DNA of 64,000 nt from Paenibacillus marchantiophytorum. Lineage in GTDB: Bacteria; Bacillota; Bacilli; Paenibacillales; NBRC-103111. The notes beneath the pieces are model-generated. The model was not told the origin of the DNA. It was given only the letters and a program-made list of their open reading frames with translations, and ran no database searches. Where the stretch lies: the NCBI RefSeq assembly GCF_014640555.1, contig NZ_BMHE01000035.1:17480-81479 (forward strand). Direction: 5' to 3'. Each line of letters starts with the position of its first letter. Position 1 is the stretch's first letter. Position numbers and translations under genes: made by a program. This document shows positions 16,756-25,273 of the stretch, piece by piece.

Positions 16756-17592
16756 ATGTCAGCATCGGATAAAGAACGAGTAGATATATTGCTTCTTGAA
16801 CAAGGCTATTTCGAAAGCAGAGAAAAAGCAAAGGCCGCCATTATGGCAGGCCTTGTTTTTGCTGATGAAGAACCTGCAGACAAAGCCGGCATGAAGATTA
16901 GCCGGAAAGCTGTATTGAGAGTAAAGGGCGCGCTGCATCCTTACGTCAGTAGAGGCGGACTTAAGTTGGAGAAAGCGCTCCAACAATTCAGCATTGAGCT
17001 GAACGGGGCCGTTATGTTGGATATTGGAGCTTCAACAGGAGGCTTCACCGACTGCGCGCTGCAAAATGGGGCGTCATCCGTATATGCGGTTGATGTCGGT
17101 TATAACCAATTGGACTGGTCGCTGCGAAACGATGAGCGGGTTCACGTGATGGAGAGAACGAATTTCCGTTATACGAAAGCCGAAGATCTGAACGGGCCGC
17201 GACCAACGTTTGCAAGTATTGACGTTTCCTTCATCTCGTTGCGCATCATTCTGCCGCCGCTCAAGGAGATCTTATTGGATCAAGGGCATGTTGTTGCTTT
17301 AATCAAACCGCAATTCGAAGCTGGCCGTGAAAAAGTCGGCAAGTCCGGGGTCGTTCGCGATCCGGCTGTTCATGCGGAAGTTCTTCATACAGTGCTTACG
17401 TTTGCTGAAGAGCTTGGATTTCGATTAAAAGGTTTGACGTATTCTCCCATTACTGGCGGCGAAGGGAACATTGAATTCCTGGCTTATTGGTCAAGTAATT
17501 CCCAAGGTGAAGCTTCTTATGTTGACGCCGCGTCTCTGAAAGGGTTTATTGCCGAGACGGTCAAAGAAGCCCAGAAATTGCATGGCAAATAA
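16756..17592 (+). CDS. tlyA: TlyA/YqxC family rRNA 2'-O-methyltransferase
   Basis: 278 residues: an N-terminal S4 RNA-binding domain (DILLLEQGYFESREKAKAAI) and an FtsJ-like methyltransferase domain with SAM motif MLDIGASTGGFTDCAL. Homologues methylate ribosomal RNA; some also have hemolysin annotations by history. Its place between dxs and argR matches yqxC of B. subtilis. Confidence 0.92.
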   Translation: MSASDKERVDILLLEQGYFESREKAKAAIMAGLVFADEEPADKAGMKISRKAVLRVKGALHPYVSRGGLKLEKALQQFSIELNGAVMLDIGASTGGFTDCALQNGASSVYAVDVGYNQLDWSLRNDERVHVMERTNFRYTKAEDLNGPRPTFASIDVSFISLRIILPPLKEILLDQGHVVALIKPQFEAGREKVGKSGVVRDPAVHAEVLHTVLTFAEELGFRLKGLTYSPITGGEGNIEFLAYWSSNSQGEASYVDAASLKGFIAETVKEAQKLHGK

Positions 17593-17637
17593 ACTCATCT
17601 TTGCGAACGCCTTTTGCGGCCCAGAGATGGGTTTTTT
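17592..17637 (+). terminator. terminator after tlyA
   Basis: AACTCATCT at 17592-17600 pairs with AGATGGGTT at 17625-17633 (one G-T pair), with an inner GC-rich stretch, then a T-run. Confidence 0.65.
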
Positions 17638-17733
17638 CACTTCATAAAAAGGTTTTCCAAGTAAATCCGCGAATTATGAGGATAGGTCGTCGAACAAAAA
17701 TCAGAAAATTACTTTTCACATAGAGGTGTAAGT

Positions 17734-18183
17734 ATGAAAGGTCAAAGGCATGTAAAAATCAGAGAAATCATAACGAACAATGAGATCGAAACACAGGATG
17801 AATTGGTGGAATCTCTGCGAGCCGCCGGTTTCCATGTCACGCAAGCAACCGTATCCCGCGATATCAAAGAGCTGCACTTGATCAAGATTCCTTTGGATGA
17901 TGGGCGTTATAAATACTCCGTGCCTGCTGATCAACGCTTCAATCCGATGCAAAGGCTGCGAAGAGCGTTAAGCGATCATTTTGTCAGCATTGATTCTACC
18001 GACAATCTGGTTGTAATGAAATGTTTGCCGGGGACTGCGAATACGATCTGTGCACTTATTGATAATTTGGAGTGGCATGGTGTCATGGGAACGATCTGTG
18101 GCGATGATACCATTCTCGTTATTTGCCGCGGCAAGGAGAACAGTGGTACGTTTGTTAATGAAGTAATGTCCTTACTATCTTAA
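17734..18183 (+). CDS. argR: arginine repressor ArgR/AhrC
   Basis: 149 residues. The N-terminal winged helix (KIREIITNNEIETQDELVE, then HVTQATVSRDIKELHLIKIP) and the C-terminal arginine-binding oligomerisation domain (GTANTICALIDNLEW, GTICGDDTILVICR) are both typical. It senses arginine and controls its synthesis and breakdown. In bacilli it always sits before recN, as here. Confidence 0.96.
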   Translation: MKGQRHVKIREIITNNEIETQDELVESLRAAGFHVTQATVSRDIKELHLIKIPLDDGRYKYSVPADQRFNPMQRLRRALSDHFVSIDSTDNLVVMKCLPGTANTICALIDNLEWHGVMGTICGDDTILVICRGKENSGTFVNEVMSLLS

Positions 18184-18198
18184 TGCCAGGAGGCGCAG

Positions 18199-19929
18199 AT
18201 GCTTACAGAACTTTCGATACGTAATTTGGCCGTAATTGAACATGTACATATTCGTTTCAAAGCAGGTTTTCATGTCCTGACAGGGGAAACCGGAGCCGGT
18301 AAGTCCATCATTATTGATGCGCTTACGCTTATTGTAGGGGGCAGAGGGTCGTCAGACCTGGTCCGGTATGGCGCTGACAAAGCGGAGATTGAAGCGATGT
18401 TTGAATTGCCGCCATCTCATCCGGTTTGGCATACGCTTACAGAAATCGGCATCCAGGCGGATTCCAGCGAACATTTGCTGATACGGCGTGAGATTACGGC
18501 TACTGGCAAAAGTTCAAGCCGGATTAACGGCCAACTTGTTAATTTGACGATGCTGCGCAAAACGGGTGAATGGCTGGTTAATATTCACGGGCAGCATGAA
18601 CATCAATCTTTATTAAATGTCGAAGAGCATTTGCACTCACTTGATTTATTCGGAGATTCGGACATTCAGGCGGCTAAAAAAAGCTATCAAGCAGCTTATG
18701 ATGAATATATGAAACTTCAAAAGGATCTGCGCGATATTCAAGAAACGAGCAAACAAGCGCTGCAAATGCTAGATCTTTATCGTTTCCAGATTGATGAGAT
18801 TTCAGCAGCGAAGTTGAAAATTGGTGAGGATGAAACGCTCGCGGAAGAGAAACGCAAGCTCGCCAATGCGGAGAAATTGTATCAGAGCAGTTCGGAGGCG
18901 TATGACTTTCTCTATGCGACCAATCGCGGATTAGATGCTGCCGGCAAAGCCGTTTCTCGTATTCAAGATATTGTTCAGCTTGATCCTACGAAACTGGCTC
19001 CACTCTTGGAGCAAGCACAATCGGCCTACTATCAACTCGAAGACGCAGCTTATCAACTGCGAGATTACCGGGATGGCATTGAATTCAATTCTTCGCGATT
19101 GGATTTTATTGAACAAAGATTGGATACAATTACGTCTCTTCGCCGAAAATATGGAGAGAATATAAAAGAGATCCTCACCTATTTGGAAAAAATCAAAACC
19201 GAAGTGGACACCATTGAAAATAAAGACGAGCATATCCGAAAAATAGAAGAAAAACTGCTCGTCTTGGAAAAACAGCTCAGCGTTGCTGCGTTGGATCTGT
19301 CCAATCTGCGCAAAGGGATCGCTCAACAGCTAGGTGTTCAGATCGAACATGAGCTGCGTGATCTCCAAATGGAGCGGACCCAATTCCGTGTTCAGGTGGA
19401 ACAGGCGGTCGATGAACGAGGCGGTATCGAAGTTGAGGGCAAGAAAGTTCGCTATTCGCGTCACGGCATTGATCAAATCGAATTCCTGATGGCTCCGAAC
19501 CCTGGTGAACCCTTACGTGGCTTGAGCAAAATTGCTTCTGGCGGGGAGCTTTCACGGATCATGCTCGCGATGAAGACTATTTTTGCAAGGATCGATCAAA
19601 TTCCTGTTCTTGTCTTTGATGAAGTGGATACTGGTGTCAGCGGTCGCGCGGCGCAAGCTATCGCTGAGAAAATGTCCGTGCTGTCGACAACATGCCAAGT
19701 ATTCTCAATTACTCATTTGCCTCAAGTTGCCAGCTTCGCCGATGTTCATTTCTATATCCGTAAAGAAGTGGATCAAGAGAGAACGTTCACTCGTGTGCAA
19801 GACATGCCGGATGCGGGGCGCATTGAGGAATTAGCCCGCATGCTCGGGGGCGTGGAAGTGACGGAAACGACGCTGCATCATGCAGGGGAAATGCTTGCCA
19901 TGGCAAGAAATAAGAAATCAAGGGTATAA
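18199..19929 (+). CDS. recN: DNA repair protein RecN
   Basis: 576 residues, SMC-like. Walker A GETGAGKSIIIDAL lies near the N-terminus, a long coiled coil occupies about 150-370, and the C-terminus has the signature SGGELSRIMLAMK and Walker B VLVFDEVDTGVSG. RecN acts early in double-strand break repair. CCAGGAGGCG precedes the ATG. Confidence 0.97.
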   Translation: MLTELSIRNLAVIEHVHIRFKAGFHVLTGETGAGKSIIIDALTLIVGGRGSSDLVRYGADKAEIEAMFELPPSHPVWHTLTEIGIQADSSEHLLIRREITATGKSSSRINGQLVNLTMLRKTGEWLVNIHGQHEHQSLLNVEEHLHSLDLFGDSDIQAAKKSYQAAYDEYMKLQKDLRDIQETSKQALQMLDLYRFQIDEISAAKLKIGEDETLAEEKRKLANAEKLYQSSSEAYDFLYATNRGLDAAGKAVSRIQDIVQLDPTKLAPLLEQAQSAYYQLEDAAYQLRDYRDGIEFNSSRLDFIEQRLDTITSLRRKYGENIKEILTYLEKIKTEVDTIENKDEHIRKIEEKLLVLEKQLSVAALDLSNLRKGIAQQLGVQIEHELRDLQMERTQFRVQVEQAVDERGGIEVEGKKVRYSRHGIDQIEFLMAPNPGEPLRGLSKIASGGELSRIMLAMKTIFARIDQIPVLVFDEVDTGVSGRAAQAIAEKMSVLSTTCQVFSITHLPQVASFADVHFYIRKEVDQERTFTRVQDMPDAGRIEELARMLGGVEVTETTLHHAGEMLAMARNKKSRV

Positions 19930-20038
19930 AAGTATAGATAGTCATCATTTTCAGTTATAAAACAGGGGGACTGGGGTTAACTTATAGGTACGCATTTGAC
20001 GACGATGTTCGTCAGGGCCCTAGGATGTGTGAAGGAGC

Positions 20039-21388
20039 GTGAAGATATTGCAATCCAGCAAAAGAAAAAGATTGTTCGGACTCCTGCTCGTCTTCTTCGT
20101 TTGTATGGTAAGTTTGTCTCCGCCTTTTCAAAGCTTTGCCTCCTTTCCTCAAGAACTTCGCTTATTCAGCGGCCAAGGGAAGCAGTTACAATTAACGATG
20201 CCGGTGAGCGCCCAAGTGACGGTCAAGGATACGGACATTGTAAAAGTAAATGGCAATGCCCAGCACTCATTTCAAGTTAATCTGAACGAACCCATCTCTT
20301 TGCAATCTGATCATTCTGGGCAGACCGTAATGAAGCTCAAACTGTTCGGAGCCATCCCCATCAAGACGGTTAAAGTGAACGTCGTGCCAGATTTGAAAGT
20401 GATTCCTGGCGGTCAAACAATCGGCGTGAAAATTAAGTCGGCCGGTATTTTGGTTGTAGGCCATCACTTGGTAACCGTTGCCCAAGACCAAAAAGTTTCG
20501 CCAGGGGAAGAAGCCAAGATTCAAGTTGGCGATCTCATTACGAAGATTAACGGCAAGGATTCCAGGGATGTAAGCAAGATTGCCGATCTGGTTGCCAAAT
20601 CGGGAGAGAGCAAATCGCCGCTTGATCTGAAAATTCTTCGCAACAATGAAGAAATTTCTGTGAAGCTGCAGCCTGTTTACGACATCGTGGACAAGTCTTA
20701 TCGCTTAGGATTGTATATTCGAGATTCCGCAGCTGGTGTTGGTACCTTAACCTTCTATGCACCTGATCAGGGCGTCTACGGAGCTCTGGGGCACGTTATT
20801 ACCGACATGGATACCCAAACACCTATTATTGTAGGTGATGGCGATATCGTTTACTCGAACGTTACATCCATCTCCAAGAGCCACAATGGAGATCCAGGAG
20901 AGAAACATGCTACGCTGTATAAAGACAGTAAAGTAATCGGCAATATCGAGAGAAATACCGCCTTCGGTATTTTTGGCAAAATGTATGCAGCTCCTGACCA
21001 CAGCTTGGACAAAGAAGCCATTCCAGTTGCTTTTGCCGAAGAAGTGAAGGAAGGTCCAGCCCAGATCTATACCGTTGTAGAAGGTCAAAAGGTTGAGAAG
21101 TTTGACATTCAGGTCGTTCATGTGTCCAAACAAGATTTTCCGGGAACGAAAGGTATGGTTATCAAAATTACAGATCCTCGCTTGCTGGATAAAACGGGCG
21201 GTATCGTGCAAGGCATGAGCGGCAGTCCCATTATTCAAAATGGCAAACTAATCGGTGCTGTGACTCATGTATTCGTAAACGATCCAACAAGCGGCTACGG
21301 CTGTTTCATTGAATGGATGCTTCAGGACTCAGGAATTATCCTCAGACCTTCATCAGCTAGTCCCGACAAAGAATCAAAGGCGAGTTAG
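20039..21388 (+). CDS. spoIVB: SpoIVB serine peptidase
   Basis: Up to 449 residues: N-terminal membrane anchor (about 10-30), a PDZ domain near 130-215 and the S55 peptidase domain. The catalytic serine lies in GGIVQGMSGSPI and the catalytic histidine region in GALGHVI. SpoIVB is secreted from the forespore and triggers pro-sigma-K processing. The GTG at 20039 is only one base after GAAGGAG; the in-frame TTG at 20048 has a better distance and may be the true start. Confidence 0.95.
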   Translation: MKILQSSKRKRLFGLLLVFFVCMVSLSPPFQSFASFPQELRLFSGQGKQLQLTMPVSAQVTVKDTDIVKVNGNAQHSFQVNLNEPISLQSDHSGQTVMKLKLFGAIPIKTVKVNVVPDLKVIPGGQTIGVKIKSAGILVVGHHLVTVAQDQKVSPGEEAKIQVGDLITKINGKDSRDVSKIADLVAKSGESKSPLDLKILRNNEEISVKLQPVYDIVDKSYRLGLYIRDSAAGVGTLTFYAPDQGVYGALGHVITDMDTQTPIIVGDGDIVYSNVTSISKSHNGDPGEKHATLYKDSKVIGNIERNTAFGIFGKMYAAPDHSLDKEAIPVAFAEEVKEGPAQIYTVVEGQKVEKFDIQVVHVSKQDFPGTKGMVIKITDPRLLDKTGGIVQGMSGSPIIQNGKLIGAVTHVFVNDPTSGYGCFIEWMLQDSGIILRPSSASPDKESKAS

Positions 21389-21414
21389 TGGCCTTTGATT
21401 CTTTATTCTATTTT
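21371..21414 (+). terminator. terminator overlapping the spoIVB stop
   Basis: GAATCAAAGGC at 21371-21381 and GCCTTTGATTC at 21391-21401 form a perfect 11-bp stem followed by a T-rich tail. The spoIVB stop codon lies in the loop. Confidence 0.85.
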
Positions 21415-21454
21415 AACCTCATTCTACATCTGTATATGCATTTTGAAGTGTTAA

Positions 21455-21461
21455 TGTCGAA
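21455..21461 (+). promoter_or_regulatory. Spo0A box 1 upstream of spo0A
   Basis: TGTCGAA is an exact Spo0A-box core. It is the furthest of three upstream of spo0A, about 100 bp before the sigma-H -10. Confidence 0.65.
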
Positions 21462-21530
21462 AAATGTAATATGAAGAAGATAAATATACTATTATATAAG
21501 AAAGTGAAATAAAAGAAAAGAAAAATAATA

Positions 21531-21537
21531 TTCGACA
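21531..21537 (-). promoter_or_regulatory. Spo0A box 2 upstream of spo0A
   Basis: TTCGACA is the reverse complement of TGTCGAA. It abuts the upstream edge of the sigma-H -35 element. Confidence 0.7.
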
Positions 21538-21564
21538 GAAGGAATTTATGTTGGGGTGTCGAAT
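21538..21564 (+). promoter_or_regulatory. sigma-H promoter of spo0A, with an overlapping Spo0A box
   Basis: GAAGGAATT at 21538-21546 fits the sigma-H -35 consensus RnAGGAWWW at every position, and GTCGAAT at 21558-21564 fits the -10 RnnGAAT; the gap is 11 bases. A third Spo0A box, TGTCGAA at 21557-21563, covers the -10. spo0A begins 58 bp further on. Sigma-H control with Spo0A feedback is established for B. subtilis spo0A. Confidence 0.8.
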
Positions 21565-21621
21565 ACCTTTACACAAGAGAGAATTAACTAACTGTTTAAT
21601 AGCCTAAAGGAGGATTTAAAG

Positions 21622-22416
21622 TTGCAAAAAATTCAAGTATTACTAGCTGATGATAATCGTGAGTTTACCCATTTGTTGTCTGAGTTCATTGGTGAACAAG
21701 AAGACATGGAAATTGTAGGTGTAGCGTACAACGGCAATGAAGTTCTTCGCTTTCTTGAACAACAACGAGAGCTGCCGGATGTGCTCATTTTAGATATCAT
21801 CATGCCGCATTTGGATGGTCTGGGCGTACTTGAAAAGATGCGTGAAATGAATCTTCCGTCCCAACCGAAAATCATCATGCTTACTGCATTTGGCCAAGAA
21901 AACATTACTCAAAAAGCAGTGCAGCTTGGAGCTTCTTACTACATACTTAAGCCATTTGATATGGAAACGTTAACGAACCGGATTCGTCAACTTGTAGGCA
22001 ACAATCAAGCAACAGCTACAACATCAACTTCACGAGCCAATGTTGTACATATGCCAAAAGGCAAAAACTTGGATGCCAACATCACGAGCATCATACATGA
22101 AATTGGCGTTCCTGCACATATTAAAGGATATCAATATCTGCGCGAAGCGATCACGATGGTCTACAACAACATCGAAATTCTCGGTGCGATTACGAAAACC
22201 TTGTACCCGGCAATTGCCGAGAAGTACAAAACAACGCCTAGCCGCGTTGAGCGCGCGATTCGCCATGCGATTGAAGTCGCTTGGACCCGCGGCAACATCG
22301 ACAGCATTTCGTTTATCTTCGGATACACGATCAACATTTCCAAATCGAAACCGACAAATAGCGAATTTATCGCGATGGTCGCTGATAAGCTTCGCATTGA
22401 GCATAAGGTTTCTTGA
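21622..22416 (+). CDS. spo0A: sporulation master regulator Spo0A
   Basis: 264 residues from a TTG start after AAAGGAGG. The receiver domain shows the acidic pocket D10-D11, phospho-acceptor D58 in LILDIIMP and the lysine of YILKPF. A short variable linker (about 130-150) leads to the effector domain with TTPSRVERAIRHAIEVAW as recognition region. Spo0A~P starts sporulation. Upstream sites show autoregulation. Confidence 0.98.
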   Translation: MQKIQVLLADDNREFTHLLSEFIGEQEDMEIVGVAYNGNEVLRFLEQQRELPDVLILDIIMPHLDGLGVLEKMREMNLPSQPKIIMLTAFGQENITQKAVQLGASYYILKPFDMETLTNRIRQLVGNNQATATTSTSRANVVHMPKGKNLDANITSIIHEIGVPAHIKGYQYLREAITMVYNNIEILGAITKTLYPAIAEKYKTTPSRVERAIRHAIEVAWTRGNIDSISFIFGYTINISKSKPTNSEFIAMVADKLRIEHKVS

Positions 22417-22460
22417 GAGCGTTAGGGGTATTGAATAGGAAGTGAATTGAGGAAGAACAA

Positions 22461-22496
22461 AAAAGAATCACCTGATTATAGGTGATTCTTTTTTTT
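22461..22496 (+). terminator. strong terminator after spo0A
   Basis: AAAAGAATCACCT at 22461-22473 and AGGTGATTCTTTT at 22480-22492 form a perfect 13-bp stem with a six-base loop, followed by further T residues. Confidence 0.9.
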
Positions 22497-23016
22497 GCGC
22501 TCCTACACTAAACAAACTAGCATATTTCAGCTACCTTATTCTCAGCGTATCGAACCACGCCATCATGACGGGGCGTCCAAAGCGATGACGAACCCAATAC
22601 CCTTTATTTAACCTAAATGAGGTATTTGTAAAATCTAATGAATTCCCAGAACGTTATCTCGAGCAAACGGTCATCATTCCGCTTATCTGCTGCTCGATAA
22701 CGCCTATTGAGTTCATTATGATCGCCAAAGTAGCCAATTTCTCGTGTATAAGCATCATACAGTTCATTAGAGCGATAGATTGATTGCGCGGGGATCGGGC
22801 GGGTAGTGCGCGAAGAGGCAGGGGCGCGGGCAATGAATCGGCGAGCATGCGGCGATTAAACTCCCTCGGGCAGGATAATCTAACCAATTCCTTGGAAGTG
22901 TTACTGCAACAAGGAATTCCACAAAAAAGGTTGTTTTAGTTCATTCAAATGATTAAACTAACGGATAATAACAGTAGCGTTCAAGTAATTGATGAGATGA
23001 AGAGGGGGAAACCGAA
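22497..23016. other. intergenic region with a diverged dispersed-repeat copy
   Basis: About 520 bp with no credible gene. The part from about 22690 to 22785 aligns by eye with 63510-63600 near the window end, sharing for instance CATACAGTTC and AGATTGATT in the same order and spacing. A GC-rich patch near 22790-22850 has no readable feature. A short minus-strand frame at 22654-22887 has no family match that I recognise and looks like chance. Confidence 0.6.
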
Positions 23017-23472
23017 ATGAAGACGATCAAGTGCATGATGAACCACCTGTACTGGGCGGACGGACGCATCTTGGATGCGCTCGAGGAGAGTGAGAAGAAG
23101 AACAAGGACCTTCTGAAGCTGGTTCGGCACGTCGCGGTCGCGGAACGAGTCTGGTTGTCCCGATTACAGGGCAAGGGCACCACGCAGTATTCGTTGTGGG
23201 AGGAAGCGGAAGAGCTGGCGGGGATTCGGACGATGTTCGAAGATAACGCCGAGCAATATCGCGTCTATATCGAAGGGCTCGAGGAATCCGAGTTGGACGA
23301 GATGATCGACTATGCGAACCAGAGCGGGGTTCCGTTCCGAACGTCCGTCCGGGATATCCTGTTGCAGGTCCTCTTACATGGGCAATATCACCGGGGACAG
23401 ATCAACCGGGCACTTCGGATCGAATCGGCAGAGCCTGCCCAAGTCGATTACATCACGTTCGCGAGGCTCTAA
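23017..23472 (+). CDS. DinB family protein
   Basis: 151 residues forming the DinB four-helix pattern: N-terminal NHLYWADGRI, a second metal-site region HVAVAERVWLSRL, and the C-terminal HGQYHRGQI with two of the metal-binding histidines. DinB/YfiT-like proteins are metal-dependent, and members include thiol transferases; the substrate here is unknown. The gene is more GC-rich than its neighbours, which hints at separate ancestry. GAGGGGGAAA lies upstream. Confidence 0.85.
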   Translation: MKTIKCMMNHLYWADGRILDALEESEKKNKDLLKLVRHVAVAERVWLSRLQGKGTTQYSLWEEAEELAGIRTMFEDNAEQYRVYIEGLEESELDEMIDYANQSGVPFRTSVRDILLQVLLHGQYHRGQINRALRIESAEPAQVDYITFARL

Positions 23473-23518
23473 CAGGGTTTTATAATCACCGTTACTCGTA
23501 ATGGGATTGGCATAGAGA

Positions 23519-23550
23519 AGCCAGCAAACCCTTGAGTTTGCTGGCTTTTT
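23519..23550 (+). terminator. terminator after the DinB-like gene
   Basis: AGCCAGCAAAC and GTTTGCTGGCT pair perfectly across a six-base loop and are followed by a T-run. Confidence 0.88.
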
Positions 23551-23601
23551 GCACTTCAAACTTATTTGTAACCCAACACTTTCGGTCGTTTGCGCAAAAT
23601 C

Positions 23602-23712
23602 TTACCGTGACTTGCTCTTCCTATGGTGAAAGACCAGCCAAGCGATAGCAATCGTGCCGAGGACGAGCGGAATGCCGAGGGCAAGCGTGTAACCTAAGTG
23701 AAAGAGACTCAT
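23602..23712 (-). CDS. 36-residue single-pass membrane peptide
   Basis: The minus strand reads MSLFHLGYTLALGIPLVLG and on to a basic HHRKSKSR tail, one hydrophobic helix in all. GAGGAGGT 11 bases before the ATG at 23712 supports translation; the frame further upstream, to 23817, lacks such a site. I do not recognise the family. The preceding plus-strand terminator faces its 3' end. Confidence 0.7.
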   Translation of the reverse strand: MSLFHLGYTLALGIPLVLGTIAIAWLVFHHRKSKSR

Positions 23713-23805
23713 TTTCAAAATTACCTCCTCATAAAAACACCTAATCTTAGCATGGAAAAAAGAGGAAGATATTATGTAATGAATGTCTAGAAAGGTCTGG
23801 AAAAC

Positions 23806-24321
23806 ATGAGTAATCAAATCACAATTAAAGCGCTAAAATACGGGAATCACAAGCACTATGAATGGACCTCAACTGTCTTGGAAAGAACGGACACCTACAT
23901 CATTGTTTTAAGTGAATACGGAAGAAAACTGCATCATCACACGAAGCAAACGGTGTTTACTGTTAATAATTGGAGCATTGAGTTTTTTTCATTTGACTCC
24001 TGGTTTACGGTGAGTGCCGATATTATGGATGGGCGTATCCATCAGTTCTATTGCAATATTAATGAGCCGGCAAAAAGCAGTCCATATGAGGTTACTTTTG
24101 TTGATTTGGATCTGGACTATGTCCGGCGGCAGGGGGAATGGCTGGTTGTGGACGAAGACGAATTCTTGGTGAATGCAGTAAAGTATGCATATCCTGATTC
24201 GTTAATCCAGCAAGCAAGAAATGAACTGGAGCACCTAAGGCAGCGCATTCAAGACAATACATTTCCATTTGATGGGACGATCGAACGCTTCATTTCTTGC
24301 ATTCCTGAGCAATGGGTATGA
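23806..24321 (+). CDS. DUF402 domain protein
   Basis: 171 residues. The sequence ITIKALKYGNHKHYEW, then the beta-barrel region with FFSFDSWFTVSADIMDG and YCNINEPA, and the VDLDLDYVRR and DEDEFL acidic stretches, fits DUF402. Some relatives, such as S. aureus Ntdp, hydrolyse nucleoside tri- and diphosphates, and conserved acidic residues are kept here. Exact substrate unknown. It is divergent from the 36-residue peptide. Confidence 0.8.
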   Translation: MSNQITIKALKYGNHKHYEWTSTVLERTDTYIIVLSEYGRKLHHHTKQTVFTVNNWSIEFFSFDSWFTVSADIMDGRIHQFYCNINEPAKSSPYEVTFVDLDLDYVRRQGEWLVVDEDEFLVNAVKYAYPDSLIQQARNELEHLRQRIQDNTFPFDGTIERFISCIPEQWV

Positions 24322-24345
24322 TACTCATTTACATAGTAAACATGC

Positions 24346-24375
24346 AAAAGCTACCTGTTTTCACAGGCAGCTTTT
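24346..24375. terminator. shared terminator between DUF402 gene and YjcZ-like gene
   Basis: AAAAGCTACCTG pairs with CAGGCAGCTTTT with one mismatch; A-rich and T-rich flanks let it serve both convergent genes. Confidence 0.75.
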
Positions 24376-24396
24376 GTTTATTTGTTAGAAATCAGA

Positions 24397-24510
24397 TTAC
24401 CAAACAAATGCGCTAGTGATGATAACGAGCAAGATGAAAAGAACCAAAATTGCTGCAGAATTATTGTAGCCTACACCAGTTCCACAACCTACGCCACCTA
24501 CGTATGACAT
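24397..24510 (-). CDS. YjcZ family sporulation-type small protein 1
   Basis: 37 residues on the minus strand: a Gly-rich start (MSYVGGVGCGTGVGYNNS) and the hydrophobic run AAILVLFILLVIITSAFVW. This is the YjcZ/SscA pattern, small hydrophobic proteins often tied to sporulation and spore coat. AAAGGGTGA precedes the ATG. A second copy lies at 25181-25273 with a nearly identical C-terminal half. Confidence 0.85.
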   Translation of the reverse strand: MSYVGGVGCGTGVGYNNSAAILVLFILLVIITSAFVW

Positions 24511-24720
24511 TTAAAATCACCCTTTCGTAAGGAATTCGTGTGTCTTACAGAATTAATGTATGACAAATGCGTATGGATGTTTGGGCAAAGGGAAGGAATG
24601 TGCTAATGCCCCTATTGGACATCCTGCCGGAAATTTAATCTAATATTCAGGTAAGGCGGCTGACAAAGGAGTAGAATAAGGTTATTCACAATTTGGACAA
24701 AATAGATAGGAGTGATGGTT

Positions 24721-24825
24721 GTGAAAATGTTCAAAAATTTTCTACAAGGTTTCTTTTTCGCTTTTGTCTCCATTGGTGCGCTTCCTTTTTTACTTGTCAA
24801 AAGCTTTTTTGAAAACTATTTCTAA
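24721..24825 (+). CDS. 34-residue membrane peptide
   Basis: A GTG start eight bases after AGGAG opens MKMFKNFLQGFFFAFVSIG, continuing through a hydrophobic helix to VKSFFENYF. An ATG six bases earlier is too close to the ribosome site. Family not recognised. It lies between the two YjcZ-like genes and just before the HTH protein at 24852. Confidence 0.6.
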   Translation: MKMFKNFLQGFFFAFVSIGALPFLLVKSFFENYF

Positions 24826-24851
24826 GGGACGGATGGAGGCTGCGCTGCACA

Positions 24852-25058
24852 ATGAAATATGAGCTCGGGCGCTGCTTGCTGAATGTTCGGCTTCATGAGT
24901 CCGGCATGACCGTTCAGGAACTTGCGCAGACACTGCAAACGAAGCCAGAGAAGCTGGTTGATTTTATGGACAACAAAAGAATCATGCCGTTGAAATCGGC
25001 TATCCAAATTGCGGCAACCTTACGGTGTGAGGTTACTCAGTTATATGAATTGATCTAA
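24852..25058 (+). CDS. small helix-turn-helix protein (XRE/Cro type)
   Basis: 68 residues that are essentially one HTH_3 domain: LLNVRLHESGMTVQELAQTL, then the recognition part KLVDFMDNKRIMPLKSAIQIA and LRCEVTQLYEL. It has no effector domain. A likely local DNA-binding regulator; its target is unknown, and no operator is evident next to it. Confidence 0.8.
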   Translation: MKYELGRCLLNVRLHESGMTVQELAQTLQTKPEKLVDFMDNKRIMPLKSAIQIAATLRCEVTQLYELI

Positions 25059-25086
25059 ATCCGGATGGATTGATATAGGCAATAGC

Positions 25087-25120
25087 AAGAGCACTCTGAT
25101 CTTCAGAGCGCTCTTTTCTT
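25087..25120 (+). terminator. terminator after the HTH gene
   Basis: AAGAGCACTCTGA and TCAGAGCGCTCTT form a stem with one mismatch and a T-rich tail. Confidence 0.82.
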
Positions 25121-25133
25121 GTTTTTGAATGTG

Positions 25134-25160
25134 AAAAAGCCGCCTATTAGAATAGGCAGC
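25134..25160 (-). terminator. terminator of the second YjcZ-like gene
   Basis: GCCGCCTATT and AATAGGCAGC pair with one mismatch; read on the minus strand the stem is followed by five T residues. Confidence 0.7.
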
Positions 25161-25180
25161 TCTCTCTGTACAGTTTGGAA

Positions 25181-25273
25181 TTACCAAACAAATGCACTAG
25201 TGATGATAACTAATAAGATGAAAAGTACCAAAATAGCTGCTGAAGAATTATAACCGCCAGTTCCACAACTCAT
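25181..25273 (-). CDS. YjcZ family sporulation-type small protein 2
   Basis: 30 residues: MSCGTGGYNSSAAILVLFI and on to LLVIITSAFVW. It shares its last 22 residues with the copy at 24397-24510 almost completely but has a shorter Gly-rich start. TTGGAGGTTG precedes the ATG. The pair looks like a local duplication. Confidence 0.85.
   Translation of the reverse strand: MSCGTGGYNSSAAILVLFILLVIITSAFVW

Noticed and set aside
22654..22887. 77-codon minus-strand frame after spo0A
   Set aside because: No ribosome site or recognisable pattern, and it overlaps the dispersed-repeat sequence.
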